From Streptomyces xanthochromogenes (lineage in GTDB: Bacteria > Actinomycetota > Actinomycetes > Streptomycetales > Streptomycetaceae): a DNA stretch of 64,000 nt. The notes beneath the pieces are model-generated. The model did no database searches. It worked only from the letters and a program-made list of their open reading frames with translations, and was not told the origin of the DNA. The translations under genes were made by a program, and so were the position numbers. The DNA is taken from positions 62,001-126,000 of the forward strand of contig NZ_BMUZ01000006.1 of the NCBI RefSeq assembly GCF_014650455.1, in the 5' to 3' direction. Shown here in pieces: positions 1 through 8,052 of the stretch (position 1 is its first letter; each line of letters begins with the position of its first letter).

Positions 1-258
1 GAGCCGATCCTCGCCGCCGGGATCGAGCCCTGGCAGCACCTTCCGGTGTGGATTCCGCCGGGCGAGCTGCACGACACGATGCACCGCAGCGCCGTCACGA
101 AGGCGCTGGCAGCCGGACTGCGGTGCCGTCCCGTCGAGGAGACGGTCGCCGACACCTGGACCTGGCTCCGCTCGATCGGTGGCACCGCGCCCCAGCGCGC
201 CGACCGCCCGCGGGTCGGCCTCGACCCGGCCGTGGAGGCGAGGGTACTGGCCGGCTGA
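1..258 (+). CDS. SDR-type NAD-dependent epimerase/reductase, C-terminal fragment
   Basis: The window opens inside this gene, so only the last 85 codons are visible, ending in TGA. The fragment has the look of the C-terminal substrate domain of Streptomyces NAD-dependent epimerase/dehydratase proteins: a short strand reading LPVWIPPG, then a helix with HRSAVTKALAAGL and a final helix with VADTWTWL, which in this family packs on the Rossmann domain. The Rossmann fold and catalytic YxxxK lie upstream of the window and cannot be checked. The substrate is unknown. It converges on the SGNH hydrolase gene. The family call rests on the tail only. Confidence 0.65.
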   Translation, partial: EPILAAGIEPWQHLPVWIPPGELHDTMHRSAVTKALAAGLRCRPVEETVADTWTWLRSIGGTAPQRADRPRVGLDPAVEARVLAG

Positions 259-310
259 CACCGAGGCCCCCCACCGCACCACAGCGGCCCGGGCGCCCAC
301 CGCAGCAGTG

Positions 311-325
311 CTGACGGACCGTCAG
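311..325. terminator. Short palindrome at the SGNH hydrolase stop codon
   Basis: CTGACGG-A-CCGTCAG is a perfect 7-bp inverted repeat around one base, between two convergent genes. It contains the stop codon of the minus-strand gene. It may act as a weak bidirectional terminator, but a one-base loop is not ideal for a hairpin. Confidence 0.3.
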
Positions 326-1113
326 AGAGGCAGCAGATCAGGGCGCTTGGCCGAGACCGCGTCGCCCGACGACTCGCCGCGCAGCCGTCGCCCGATCCAC
401 GGCACGAGGTACTCGCGCGCCCAGTGGATGTCGTCGCGCCGCACCTCAAGGGTGCCCCGCGGCGGCAGCGGGGGCCACGGCTGGTCCGGGTCGGCCGGGA
501 CCTCGAAGCCGAGCACCTGGGCGGCGCGCAGCGCGACCCGGGTGTGCCCCTCGGCGGAGAGGTGCAGCCGGTCGCCGTCCCAGGCGCGCCGGTCCTGAAC
601 CGACTTGAGCGACCAGAGGTCGAGCACCGGGCAGTCGTAGCGGTCCGCGATGGCCCGCACATGCCCGTTGTACGTCGCGATCTTCCCCCGGAGATGGCGG
701 AGCAGAGCGACACCCCGCGTGTCGAAGCCCGTGGTCACCATGACCGTGCCGACGGCCGGTTTCAGATCGGCGAGGGCGCGCTCGAACCGCTCGGCCACCT
801 CGTCCGGGTCCGTACCCGGGCGGATGATGTCGTTGCCGCCCGCACAGAAGCTCACCAGGTCGGGAGCGAGCTCCTTGGCCCTGGGCACCTGGTCCTCGAC
901 GATCTGGTCGAGGAGCTTGCCCCGGACGGCGAGGTTGGCGTAGCGGAACGTCCCCTCCGGCCGCTGGTCCGCGAGGAGCACGGCGAACCGGTCGGCCCAG
1001 CCGACGAACGTCCCATCGGGTCCGGGGTCGCCGACGCCCTCGGTGAAGCTGTCACCGATCGCCGCGTACGACCCGAACGTGCCGCTGCTGAATGATCTCG
1101 AATCGTCTGCCAC
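322..1113 (-). CDS. SGNH/GDSL-family hydrolase
   Basis: A 263-residue esterase/lipase-like hydrolase. The N-terminal block AAIGDSFTEG (about residues 17-26) holds the catalytic Ser of the GDS motif, GGND near residue 93 is SGNH block III, and DRLHLS near residue 181 carries the Asp and His of the DxxH motif, so the catalytic set looks complete. No signal peptide is obvious, so it is probably cytoplasmic. The start is GTG at 1113, with GGAGG about 10 bases upstream. The gene is divergent from the erythromycin-esterase-like gene. The natural substrate (acyl or acetyl ester) cannot be told from sequence. Confidence 0.9.
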   Translation of the reverse strand: MADDSRSFSSGTFGSYAAIGDSFTEGVGDPGPDGTFVGWADRFAVLLADQRPEGTFRYANLAVRGKLLDQIVEDQVPRAKELAPDLVSFCAGGNDIIRPGTDPDEVAERFERALADLKPAVGTVMVTTGFDTRGVALLRHLRGKIATYNGHVRAIADRYDCPVLDLWSLKSVQDRRAWDGDRLHLSAEGHTRVALRAAQVLGFEVPADPDQPWPPLPPRGTLEVRRDDIHWAREYLVPWIGRRLRGESSGDAVSAKRPDLLPL

Positions 1114-1326
1114 GAGTGCTTATCCTCCACCTCGGCAAGTGACCTACGCCACCGTAGGGAGGGGTTGACGGGGGGTGATATAGACCACCCGGTCAGTTCT
1201 CCGAGTTCGGGAATAGGGCGGCGGCAACGCACAACTCGGCCTGGAGACAGGATGGTTGACGCCGTGGAAGGCGTCGCGGACTCACCCCTTGACCTCGACC
1301 GTGCTTCAGGTCGGAGGGTTGGCGGC

Positions 1327-2490
1327 ATGAACAACGACACCGCTTCCAGCCGGGTTCCGCTGTCCGGCTCCGCACTCGACGAGCTCGCCGCGAGCGTGGC
1401 CGGCGCGGCGACGATCGTCGGCATCGGAGGGTCCACCCGCTTCTCCCGGGAGGTCTCCGGCGTGCAGGACCAGCTCCTGCGCCGCCTTGTCCTGCACCAC
1501 GGCTTCCGCGCGCTCGCCCTTCAGGACGGCGCGGGGGCCGGCGCCGAGCTCGACCGCTATGTGCGCGGCGGTGCGGGCTCGGCCGCCGACGCGCTCGCCG
1601 GCGCCTGGCGGCCCCAGCGCACCGAGGAGACGGTCGCCGCCCTGGAGTGGATCCGCGCCTTCAACCGGGACCACCCCGACGATCCCGTACGGGTCTTCGG
1701 AGTCAAGCCCGTTCAGGCCGGGCGGGACGACTACGACGCCGTCCTCGGGTATGTGCGCAGTTCGGCGCCCGGACAACTGGCCGCCGTGGCAGCCCACTTG
1801 GACCCCGTCCGCACCGCCCACGACATCGACGAACACGTGCAGCGGGCCCGGGGCACCCACCCCGGGCGCCCCTTCGCCGAGCGCGCCCGGGACGCGCTCG
1901 CGCTGGTCCGCTCGCTGCCGCGCACCGACGGGTACGACGACGTCCTGGCGCGGCTGCGGCTGATCGTGGACTTCCACGAGCACAGCGTGGCCGGGCGGGG
2001 CGACTACGGGGGCGAGGCCGCGGTGTGGTCGGACGTCATCGGGGACTTCCGGCGCCGGACCGGCGCGCGCGTCGTCTATTGGGACGGCATCGCCCACACC
2101 GCGGCGGCCGGAACGGTCCTGGGCATGGCCCCGCAGGCCGGCCCCCGGGCCAGTGTCGGCAGCGTGCTGCGCGAGCGCTTCGGGTCGCGGTACGTGTCCG
2201 TCGCCGTCGGCTTCCACCACGGCGACCTCGGGTCCGTCGTCGTCCCGGAGCCCGGCGCCGATCTGGTCGACGCGCGGCTCGGCGCGGTGGACGCGCCCGC
2301 CCACTGGCTGGACCTGCGGGCCGGGGACGTGCGCCGCCAGTGGGACGGCCCGGCGAAGGCACGGGTCATCAGCGGGGTCTACGACCCGGCCCAGGACGCG
2401 ACCGGGTACATCGGCGTCGCCTCGCTCGCCGATGCCTTCGACGTGCTCGTCCACATCCGCCGGGTGTCGCCGGTGCGCCCACTGCCCTGA
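1327..2490 (+). CDS. Erythromycin esterase-like family protein
   Basis: A 387-residue protein of the EreA/EreB-like superfamily. I start it at ATG 1327, preceded by GGAGG at about 1312, rather than at the upstream in-frame start at 1165. Early family features are visible: GIGGSTRFSREV near residue 35 in place of the usual GE(S/A)xHGT motif, FNRDHPDDPVRVFGV near 120, VYWDGIAHTA near 245 (the usual NxHV/W-N-H region) and HGDLGS near 290. Family members include macrolide esterases and many proteins of unknown role. The active-site Glu/His arrangement looks altered here (GGSTRF instead of GExxHG), so macrolide esterase activity should not be assumed. Confidence 0.8.
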   Translation: MNNDTASSRVPLSGSALDELAASVAGAATIVGIGGSTRFSREVSGVQDQLLRRLVLHHGFRALALQDGAGAGAELDRYVRGGAGSAADALAGAWRPQRTEETVAALEWIRAFNRDHPDDPVRVFGVKPVQAGRDDYDAVLGYVRSSAPGQLAAVAAHLDPVRTAHDIDEHVQRARGTHPGRPFAERARDALALVRSLPRTDGYDDVLARLRLIVDFHEHSVAGRGDYGGEAAVWSDVIGDFRRRTGARVVYWDGIAHTAAAGTVLGMAPQAGPRASVGSVLRERFGSRYVSVAVGFHHGDLGSVVVPEPGADLVDARLGAVDAPAHWLDLRAGDVRRQWDGPAKARVISGVYDPAQDATGYIGVASLADAFDVLVHIRRVSPVRPLP

Positions 2491-2511
2491 TCCACCCCCC
2501 GGACACGGCGA

Positions 2512-2540
2512 AGGGGGCCGCCGCGGTGCGACGGCCCCCT
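2512..2540. terminator. Bidirectional terminator between convergent genes
   Basis: AGGGGGCCG (2512-2520) pairs perfectly with CGGCCCCCT (2532-2540) across an 11-base loop. It sits between the convergent stop codons at 2490 and 2557, so it can serve both genes. Confidence 0.7.
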
Positions 2541-2556
2541 CGGTGGGGGGGGGAGA

Positions 2557-3795
2557 TCAGCCGGTGAAGGCCGCCGTGCCGTTCGGGGTGCCGAGGCCGG
2601 TCGGACCGTCGTAGCCCGCGCCCGCCTTGCACAGGTAGTCGCTGCAGCTTCCGTTGGCGCCTGAGGTGACGTCGTTCAGGGACCCGGTGTGGGCGTAGGG
2701 GAAGGAGGACGGGGTGGAGCCCCCGGCCGGGGCGCCGGCCAGGGCGTACACGCCGGCGATGATCGGCGAGGAGGCGCTGGTGCCGCCGTACACGTTCCAG
2801 CCGTTGGCCTGGTAACTGTCGTACACCGCAAGGCCGGTGGCCGGGTCGGCGACCGCGGACACGTCCGCCACCGCGCGCTTGGCGCAGCCGGAGTCCTTCT
2901 GCCAGGACGGCTTCGGGTCGTACGCAGAGCAGCCGGAGCCCGCGCCCTCGCCGCCGGCGCTGGTGCCCCAGACCGACTCGGACCAGCCGCGCGTGCTGCT
3001 GTCCTGCTTCAGGGAGGTGCCGCCGACCGCCGTGACGTACGGGGAGGCGGCCGGGTACTCGACGCCGTAGCCGCTGTCACCGGAGGAGACGGTGATGGCG
3101 ACGCCCGGGTGGTTGAAGTACTGGCTGTCGGCCGTGGTGTCGGAGGCGTCCTCGCTGCCGCCGTAGCTGTTGGAGACGAACTTGGCGCCCATGGTCACCG
3201 CGCGGTTCACCGCGGCACCCAGGTCGTCCATGTTCGCCGAGTTCGCCTCGACGAGCAGGATGTGGCACTGCGGGCACACCGCGCTGACCATGTCGACGTC
3301 GAGCGAGATCTCACCGGCCCAACCCGAGTCCGCCGTCGGGTAGTTGGTGCCGCCGTTCTGGTCGACCTTCTTGAAGCAGCCGTTCGCGGTGGTGCACGCG
3401 GGCAGCCCGTACTGCGAGCGGTAGGTCGCCAGGTCCTGCTCGGCGTTCGGGTCGTCCTGCGCGTCCACGATCGCCACGGTCTGGCCCGAACCGCCGTCGG
3501 CCGGAAGGTTGTAGGCCTTCTGGAGGTCGGCGGGCCCGAGGCCGGAGGGGGCGGCGTCGGCGGTGATGCCTCTGTGCTGCTTGACGTCCGTGCGCTCGAG
3601 AGCGAGGCAGTGCATGGTGCCCGCGGACTGCGAGGCGCACAGCGGCTTCACGTTGGACGCCGGATCGCCGGCCTGCTGCGCGGTGGCGGACGGAGCCGCG
3701 GCGAGCAGACCGCCGGTGACGAGCGCGAGAAGGGAGAGCAGCGCCGATGCACCGCCCCGTCGTTGTCCGAACCTGGGGGTTCGTATGTGTTGCAC
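2557..3795 (-). CDS. Secreted S53 (sedolisin-type) serine-carboxyl peptidase
   Basis: A 412-residue exported protease. Start GTG 3795 is chosen because GGAGGAAG lies just upstream; it places a Sec signal peptide at the N terminus (QRR, then a hydrophobic stretch ALLSLLALVTGGLLAAAP, cleavage near ATAQQA). The sedolisin catalytic set is visible: Glu162 and Asp166 in GEISLDVD (the E-x3-D spacing of the family), the oxyanion-hole Asp in SSGDSGYG, and nucleophile Ser340 in GGTSASSP. Only about 45 residues separate the signal peptide from the peptidase core (AYNLPADGG), so the roughly 190-residue pro-domain of classic sedolisins is absent. It is probably an acid-active extracellular protease. It converges on the erythromycin-esterase-like gene. 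Confidence 0.9.
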   Translation of the reverse strand: MQHIRTPRFGQRRGGASALLSLLALVTGGLLAAAPSATAQQAGDPASNVKPLCASQSAGTMHCLALERTDVKQHRGITADAAPSGLGPADLQKAYNLPADGGSGQTVAIVDAQDDPNAEQDLATYRSQYGLPACTTANGCFKKVDQNGGTNYPTADSGWAGEISLDVDMVSAVCPQCHILLVEANSANMDDLGAAVNRAVTMGAKFVSNSYGGSEDASDTTADSQYFNHPGVAITVSSGDSGYGVEYPAASPYVTAVGGTSLKQDSSTRGWSESVWGTSAGGEGAGSGCSAYDPKPSWQKDSGCAKRAVADVSAVADPATGLAVYDSYQANGWNVYGGTSASSPIIAGVYALAGAPAGGSTPSSFPYAHTGSLNDVTSGANGSCSDYLCKAGAGYDGPTGLGTPNGTAAFTG

Positions 3796-4100
3796 GGTTC
3801 TTCCTCCATGGGGGGATCGTCCGGTCCTGGGGCGGACCGGACGCGAAGAAACGTCGTGTGCATGACAAATTGACGTTCGGATGCTGCCACCACGCGAAGT
3901 GGGGGCAGTCACGAACGTACCTACAGGCCCCACTGGTTGACAGGCGCCTCAAGGCAAAGGCTTTCTATCGACTATGAGGAGGCGTGAGCTCGGCGTGACG
4001 GAGCCGTGAAGAGGTCAGGGCGGAACGGTCAACCCCCTTGTACGCACGTCGGGTTGGGGGCAATGAGGTTTCGCGCCATGTCCGCCGGAGCGCCGGGCGG
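3796..4100. promoter_or_regulatory. Intergenic region upstream of the S53 peptidase
   Basis: A gene-free stretch of 305 bases, less GC-rich than its surroundings, which should hold the promoter of the S53 peptidase gene. It has an imperfect hairpin (CTGCC...GGCAG, about 3889-3911) and a short inverted repeat CAACCC/GGGTTG (4030-4056) just past the alpha-galactosidase stop, which could be a weak terminator. I cannot assign -35/-10 boxes with confidence. Confidence 0.4.
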
Positions 4101-6197
4101 CTACCTCCTGCGGACCCGGAGGACCGTCGCGTCCAGGTCCCCGCGCAGGCCGGTGGCGAGCCCCCGGTGGAGCAGCACGGCTCCGCTGTGCGCGGTCCCG
4201 GTCTCCAGGCACGTGTAGGAGGCGGCCGGATCCAGCCCGCGCAGCCGCAGGGCGGGCGGCGGCTCCCCGTGGTGCTGGGCCTGGAGCCAGGCCAGGACCA
4301 CGGTGTCGTCGCCCCGGGTGTACTGCACCGCGCTCAGGCCGCCCTCGGGTGCCCGCAGCCGGTACTGGGCGCCGAGCTGCACGACGGGCCGGATCTCTTT
4401 GTAGAGCGCCACCCAGTCGCGCGCCTCGGCGAGTTCGGCGGGGCTCCAGCGGGTCAGATCGCCGCCGATGCCGAGCACCCCGGCCATCGCGCTCACGAAG
4501 CGGAACCTCAAGGTGCTGACGCGGCCGTTGAGTTGCGTGTTCGGACTGTCGGTCACCCAGGCGGCCATGACCCGCGCCGGATGCAGCTGGCTGAAGCCGT
4601 GCTGGATGGCGAGCCGGTCCAGCGGGTCGGTGTTGTCGGACGTCCACACCTGGTCGGTGCGCGCGAGCACCCCGAGGTCGATGCGGCCGCCACCGCCCGA
4701 ACAGGACTCGAAGGCCACCTGCGGGTGAGCGGCGCGCAGTCGGTCGAGCAGGTCGTAGAAGGCGTGCACATGCGCGGTCCACAGCCGCTGCGGATACGGC
4801 TCACCCGGCCAGCCGGCATCCGTGAAGCAGCGGTTGAAGTCCCACTTGACGTAGTCGACGGGCACGCTGGAGAGCAGGGCGTCCAGCTGACCCCAGAGGT
4901 GTTCGCGTACGTCCTGGCGGGCCAGGTTCAGCACGAGCTGGTTGCGGAACTCGGTGCGTTCGCGGCCGGGCTGGAACTGCACCCAGTCGGGATGGGCGCG
5001 GTACAGCTCACTGTCCGGGTTGACCATCTCCGGCTCCACCCAGATGCCGAACTGCATTCCCAGGCCGTGCACTTCCTCGGCCAGTGGCCTCAACCCACCC
5101 GGGAATCGGGCCGGGTTGGGAGTCCAGTCGCCGAGTCCGGCGGCGTCGTGGGTGCGGGCGCCGAACCAGCCGTCGTCGACGACGAACAGCTCCACGCCGA
5201 GGCCGGCCGCCCGGTGGGCGAGGGTGCGCTGCTGGTCCTCGGAGATGTCGAAGCGGGTGGCCTCCCAGGAGTTGTAGAGCACCGGCCGCAGCTGTCCGGA
5301 TCGCGGGACCACATGGGCCAGCTGCCAGCTGTGCCACTCCCGGCTCGCCCCGCCGAAGCCCTCCGCGCTCCACAGCCCGGCGAACACCGGCGAGTCGTAC
5401 GTCTCGCCGGGCCCGAGCAGCACCAGGCCCGCATCGTCGTACCCCGCACCGCCGTTGATCTGGACACGGCCGCCGGGCAGCTGCTGTACGACGATGCGCC
5501 AGGACCCCGACCAGGCGAGCGCGCACCCGTACACCTCGCCGCTCTCCTCGGTCGCGGCGCCCTCGGCATCCAGCGCGACCCAGGGCAGGTGCTGGTGCCC
5601 GGTGTGCCCGCGCCGGCTGCCGAGCACCTTCTCGCCGGGCGTGAGGCCGCCCCGTACGAGACGGGACTCGGCGGCCCAGCGGCCGTGCAGCTGGGACAGG
5701 CGCCAGCCGTCGCGTTCGGGCAACGTCCAGGTCGCGGCATCCGCGCGCAGCAACTCCACTGATCCGTCGGCCCCTTGGTGGGTCGCCGTCAGCCGGCGTT
5801 CGACGACGTCGAAGTCGTCGCGCATCCGGTAGTGCAGGGTGAGCGCGAGCCCGTTCACGGGGTCGGTGAAGCCCACCCCCAGCTCGTCCCCCGCGATCTC
5901 CGCGCCGACGAATTCCCAGGCGGTGCCGCGAGCCCGCCCGGTGCGCACCGAGAGCGCGGGGCGCACGAAGCGGGGTCCGCCCTCGACCGGGTACTCCTCG
6001 CGTCCGTCCATGCGGGACTCGAAGGGCCAGTGGGGCGGCAGCGGCTCGCGGGCCAGGGCTTCCGCGTCGGCGACCGTGATTCTGGGACCCCAGTGGAGGT
6101 GGAGGAGTTCATCGCGGTCCGTGAGATGCAGCGCGTAGCTGCTCGACCGCCCCGAAAGCAGCCAGAGGCGTCCGTTGTCACCGGTCTCGATCATCAT
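4101..6197 (-). CDS. GH36 alpha-galactosidase
   Basis: A 698-residue retaining alpha-galactosidase of glycoside hydrolase family 36, hydrolysing terminal alpha-1,6-galactose from raffinose-type sugars or galactomannan side chains. Family signatures: FVVDDGWFG, the nucleophile Asp453 in VKWDFNR, CSGGGGR, and the acid/base Asp521 in TSDNTD. Layout is an N-terminal beta-sandwich (to about 300), a TIM barrel (about 310-620) and a C-terminal beta-sheet domain. No signal peptide is seen, so it is likely intracellular, acting on imported oligosaccharides. I start at ATG 6197 (MMIETGDNGR) with a G-rich site upstream, because the 46 codons before it look non-homologous. No sugar transporter or dedicated regulator lies beside it. 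Confidence 0.92.
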   Translation of the reverse strand: MMIETGDNGRLWLLSGRSSSYALHLTDRDELLHLHWGPRITVADAEALAREPLPPHWPFESRMDGREEYPVEGGPRFVRPALSVRTGRARGTAWEFVGAEIAGDELGVGFTDPVNGLALTLHYRMRDDFDVVERRLTATHQGADGSVELLRADAATWTLPERDGWRLSQLHGRWAAESRLVRGGLTPGEKVLGSRRGHTGHQHLPWVALDAEGAATEESGEVYGCALAWSGSWRIVVQQLPGGRVQINGGAGYDDAGLVLLGPGETYDSPVFAGLWSAEGFGGASREWHSWQLAHVVPRSGQLRPVLYNSWEATRFDISEDQQRTLAHRAAGLGVELFVVDDGWFGARTHDAAGLGDWTPNPARFPGGLRPLAEEVHGLGMQFGIWVEPEMVNPDSELYRAHPDWVQFQPGRERTEFRNQLVLNLARQDVREHLWGQLDALLSSVPVDYVKWDFNRCFTDAGWPGEPYPQRLWTAHVHAFYDLLDRLRAAHPQVAFESCSGGGGRIDLGVLARTDQVWTSDNTDPLDRLAIQHGFSQLHPARVMAAWVTDSPNTQLNGRVSTLRFRFVSAMAGVLGIGGDLTRWSPAELAEARDWVALYKEIRPVVQLGAQYRLRAPEGGLSAVQYTRGDDTVVLAWLQAQHHGEPPPALRLRGLDPAASYTCLETGTAHSGAVLLHRGLATGLRGDLDATVLRVRRR

Positions 6198-6359
6198 GCC
6201 CCCCAGATCCGCACACGTACGCACAGGATCAGGGGCGTGGTACCGCCACGGCAACGGCCGTGCACCGGGGCGCACCGGCGATGGTTGCCCCAGAAACGCA
6301 TGTCGTATCGTCGACAGACGCGCAGGACGCGCCACCCAGGATCGACGTCAGGAGTCCCC

Positions 6360-7175
6360 GTGACCCAGCAGATTCCGCAGGTCCCCGCGGCAGAGCCCGA
6401 GCTCTCGGGGGTGCGCAACTTCCGGGACGTGGGAGGTTTGCCGACCGTGGACGGGCTGCGGGTGCGCGGCGGCCGGCTCTTCCGCAGCGGGCACCTCGCG
6501 CACGCCACCGAGGCCGACGCGGCCTTCCTCGCCACCCTGGGCCTGCACACCGTCTTCGACTTCCGCAATGCCGGGGACCAGAAGCTGGAGGGGCCCGACA
6601 TCGCGCTTCCGGGCGTGCGCAACGTGAACATCCCGCTGACCGATCCGGCCGACGGGGCCGAGTTCTGGAAGATGGTCCGCGACGGCGACCTCGACGAACT
6701 GCGTTCCCTGCTCGGAGGCACCAAGGGCGCGGACCGGATGATCCACTCGTACCGCGAGATCATCACCCGGCGCACCGCCGAGCACAGCCGGGTGCTGCAC
6801 GCGCTCGCCGAGGACAGCGTGCCCGCCCTGATGCACTGCGCCGCCGGCAAGGACCGGGCGGGTCTGTCCATCGCGGTGGCGCTGCTCGCGGTCGGCGTCG
6901 AGCGGGACGCCATCGAGGCGGACTACCTCAAGTCCAACGATCCGCACCGCCGTTACAAGGTGCGCCGCACCAGTACGTCGGCGGACGCGATGTCCCCCGA
7001 GGTGATGGACCTCCTCAGCCCCCTCTTCGACGCCCGCGCCGACTATCTGCACGCCGCGTTCGACACCATCGAGGAGACCTGGGGCACCACCGACCGCTAC
7101 GTCGCCGAGGGCCTCGGGGTCTCCCCCGAGACCCGTGAGCGGCTGCGCGAGCGCCTCCTGGACGGCGCGGTCTGA
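6360..7175 (+). CDS. Tyrosine/serine phosphatase-like protein
   Basis: A 271-residue protein of the bacterial tyrosine phosphatase group (Y-phosphatase3, LipA/PtpB-like). The N terminus has NFRDVGGL and GRLFRSGHL, both typical of the family; the P-loop CAAGKDRAG follows with nucleophile Cys160 and Arg166. The DR after the lysine fits phosphatases with a broad substrate range, including phosphoinositides. Start GTG 6360 is chosen because AGGAG lies 5 bases upstream. It is divergent from the alpha-galactosidase gene and has no obvious kinase partner nearby. Likely cytoplasmic, as no signal peptide or membrane segment is seen. Confidence 0.88.
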   Translation: MTQQIPQVPAAEPELSGVRNFRDVGGLPTVDGLRVRGGRLFRSGHLAHATEADAAFLATLGLHTVFDFRNAGDQKLEGPDIALPGVRNVNIPLTDPADGAEFWKMVRDGDLDELRSLLGGTKGADRMIHSYREIITRRTAEHSRVLHALAEDSVPALMHCAAGKDRAGLSIAVALLAVGVERDAIEADYLKSNDPHRRYKVRRTSTSADAMSPEVMDLLSPLFDARADYLHAAFDTIEETWGTTDRYVAEGLGVSPETRERLRERLLDGAV

Positions 7176-7181
7176 GAGCGG

Positions 7182-7373
7182 TTACTTCCCGCCCACCTCG
7201 AAGAGCAGGTAGAGGAACCCCGCGAAGATGTGTCCGGCGACGAGGTAGGCGAAGAGCCGCACGACCAGGCCCCGGGGGAACTTGGTCTCCGCGGTCTCCT
7301 CGATGCTCCTGCGCGGTGCCGGCGCCTCGGCGGGCTCGGCCTCGTGCTCGGACATCCCGGTCCCGTTCTCCAT
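7182..7373 (-). CDS. Small single-pass membrane protein (DUF6126-like)
   Basis: A 63-residue protein with a charged N-terminal half (several EPAEAP residues and RRSIEETAETKFPRG) and one C-terminal transmembrane segment, LFAYLVAGHIFAGFLYLLF. From memory it matches the DUF6126 family, which is common in Streptomyces next to XRE-cupin regulators, as here. It follows the XRE-cupin gene by 14 bases on the same strand, so the two are probably co-transcribed. The start could be ATG 7373 (GAGAGGA upstream) or the internal ATG 7355. Function is unknown; an alternative is a small inner-membrane partner of the regulator. Confidence 0.75.
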   Translation of the reverse strand: MENGTGMSEHEAEPAEAPAPRRSIEETAETKFPRGLVVRLFAYLVAGHIFAGFLYLLFEVGGK

Positions 7374-7387
7374 GGCGTGCCGTCCTC

Positions 7388-7984
7388 TCAGCTGTGCGGG
7401 TGGTGCGGATGCGGATCGGGGCTCTGCAGCAGGGTGTGCACGAACAGGAACTCCGCTCCCCCGTGCGAGGCGGCGGAGATCCGGTGCGGGGTCAGCGAGT
7501 CGAAGTGCGCGCTGTCCCCGGGGTCGAGTTCATGGGTGGCGTCCCCCAGGCTGAGCCGGAGCCGTCCGGTCAGGACGTAGAGCCACTCCTCACCGGGGTG
7601 GACCCGCACGAGTTCGCCCTGGGTGCCGTACGGCACCTCGACGCGCAGCGCCTGCATCGCGCGGCCGGACGCGCCGGTCTGGTGGTATGTCCAGCCGTCG
7701 GCCTCGCGGGGTGCGGCGCGGCCGGCCCGGATGACGGGCTCGCGCTCGGGAGGCATCTCGCCGAGCAGCTCGGAGACCGTCGTACCGTAGATGCGGGCGA
7801 GCCCGAGCAGCATCGGCAGCGAGGGCTGGCGGGCCCCCGTCTCCAGCCGTGAGAGGTGCGCGGGCGAGAGGCCGGCCCGCTGGGCGGCGGCCTCCAGGGT
7901 GAGACCGCGGCGGCGGCGCAGTTCGCGCAGCCGGGGCGCGACGCCCGGAAGCGCCGCGACGTCGTCGTCGGCAGGAGTGCTCAT
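7388..7984 (-). CDS. XRE-family regulator with C-terminal cupin domain
   Basis: A 198-residue regulator. Residues about 16-70 form an XRE helix-turn-helix (LRELRRRRGLTLEAAAQRAGLSPAHLSRLE in sequence), and the C-terminal half is a cupin beta-barrel (GELVRVHPGEEWLYVLTGRLRL, then LDPGDSAHFDS), the PuuR-like layout in which the barrel senses a small ligand. ATG 7984 is preferred to 7993 because GGAG sits 5-8 bases ahead of it. Two palindromes just upstream (8006-8040) look like its own operator. It follows the hopanoid aminotransferase gene in the same direction, so it may regulate that end of the locus, itself and the small membrane gene after it. The ligand is unknown. Confidence 0.9.
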   Translation of the reverse strand: MSTPADDDVAALPGVAPRLRELRRRRGLTLEAAAQRAGLSPAHLSRLETGARQPSLPMLLGLARIYGTTVSELLGEMPPEREPVIRAGRAAPREADGWTYHQTGASGRAMQALRVEVPYGTQGELVRVHPGEEWLYVLTGRLRLSLGDATHELDPGDSAHFDSLTPHRISAASHGGAEFLFVHTLLQSPDPHPHHPHS

Positions 7985-8005
7985 GCACTCCATTCAGGCA
8001 GGCCA

Positions 8006-8040
8006 TTGCCTCAGAGGCAAACTTTTTGCCTCTGAGGCAA
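8006..8040. promoter_or_regulatory. Twin palindromic operator upstream of the XRE-cupin gene
   Basis: TTGCCTCAGAGGCAA (8006-8020) and TTGCCTCTGAGGCAA (8026-8040) are two copies of the same 15-bp palindrome, 20 bp centre to centre, which is about two helical turns. They lie between the aminotransferase stop and the regulator start, 22 bases upstream of ATG 7984. This fits autoregulation by two dimers of the XRE-cupin protein. The two copies are also each other's reverse complement, so the transcript could fold into a long hairpin, and a terminator role for the aminotransferase gene is an alternative. Confidence 0.7.
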
Positions 8041-8052
8041 AAGCCGCCCGGC

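Noticed and set aside
1141..1260. Sigma-factor promoter boxes for the erythromycin-esterase-like gene
   Set aside because: TTGACG is present, but no -10 element at proper spacing could be found.
1306..2454. A 382-codon open frame antisense to the erythromycin-esterase-like gene
   Set aside because: No motif, biased composition, and it lies opposite a well-supported gene with a ribosome site.
3946..3962. GCGCCTCAAGGCAAAG as another XRE-cupin operator
   Set aside because: Only one half-site matches TTGCCTCnGAGGCAA; the other half is broken.
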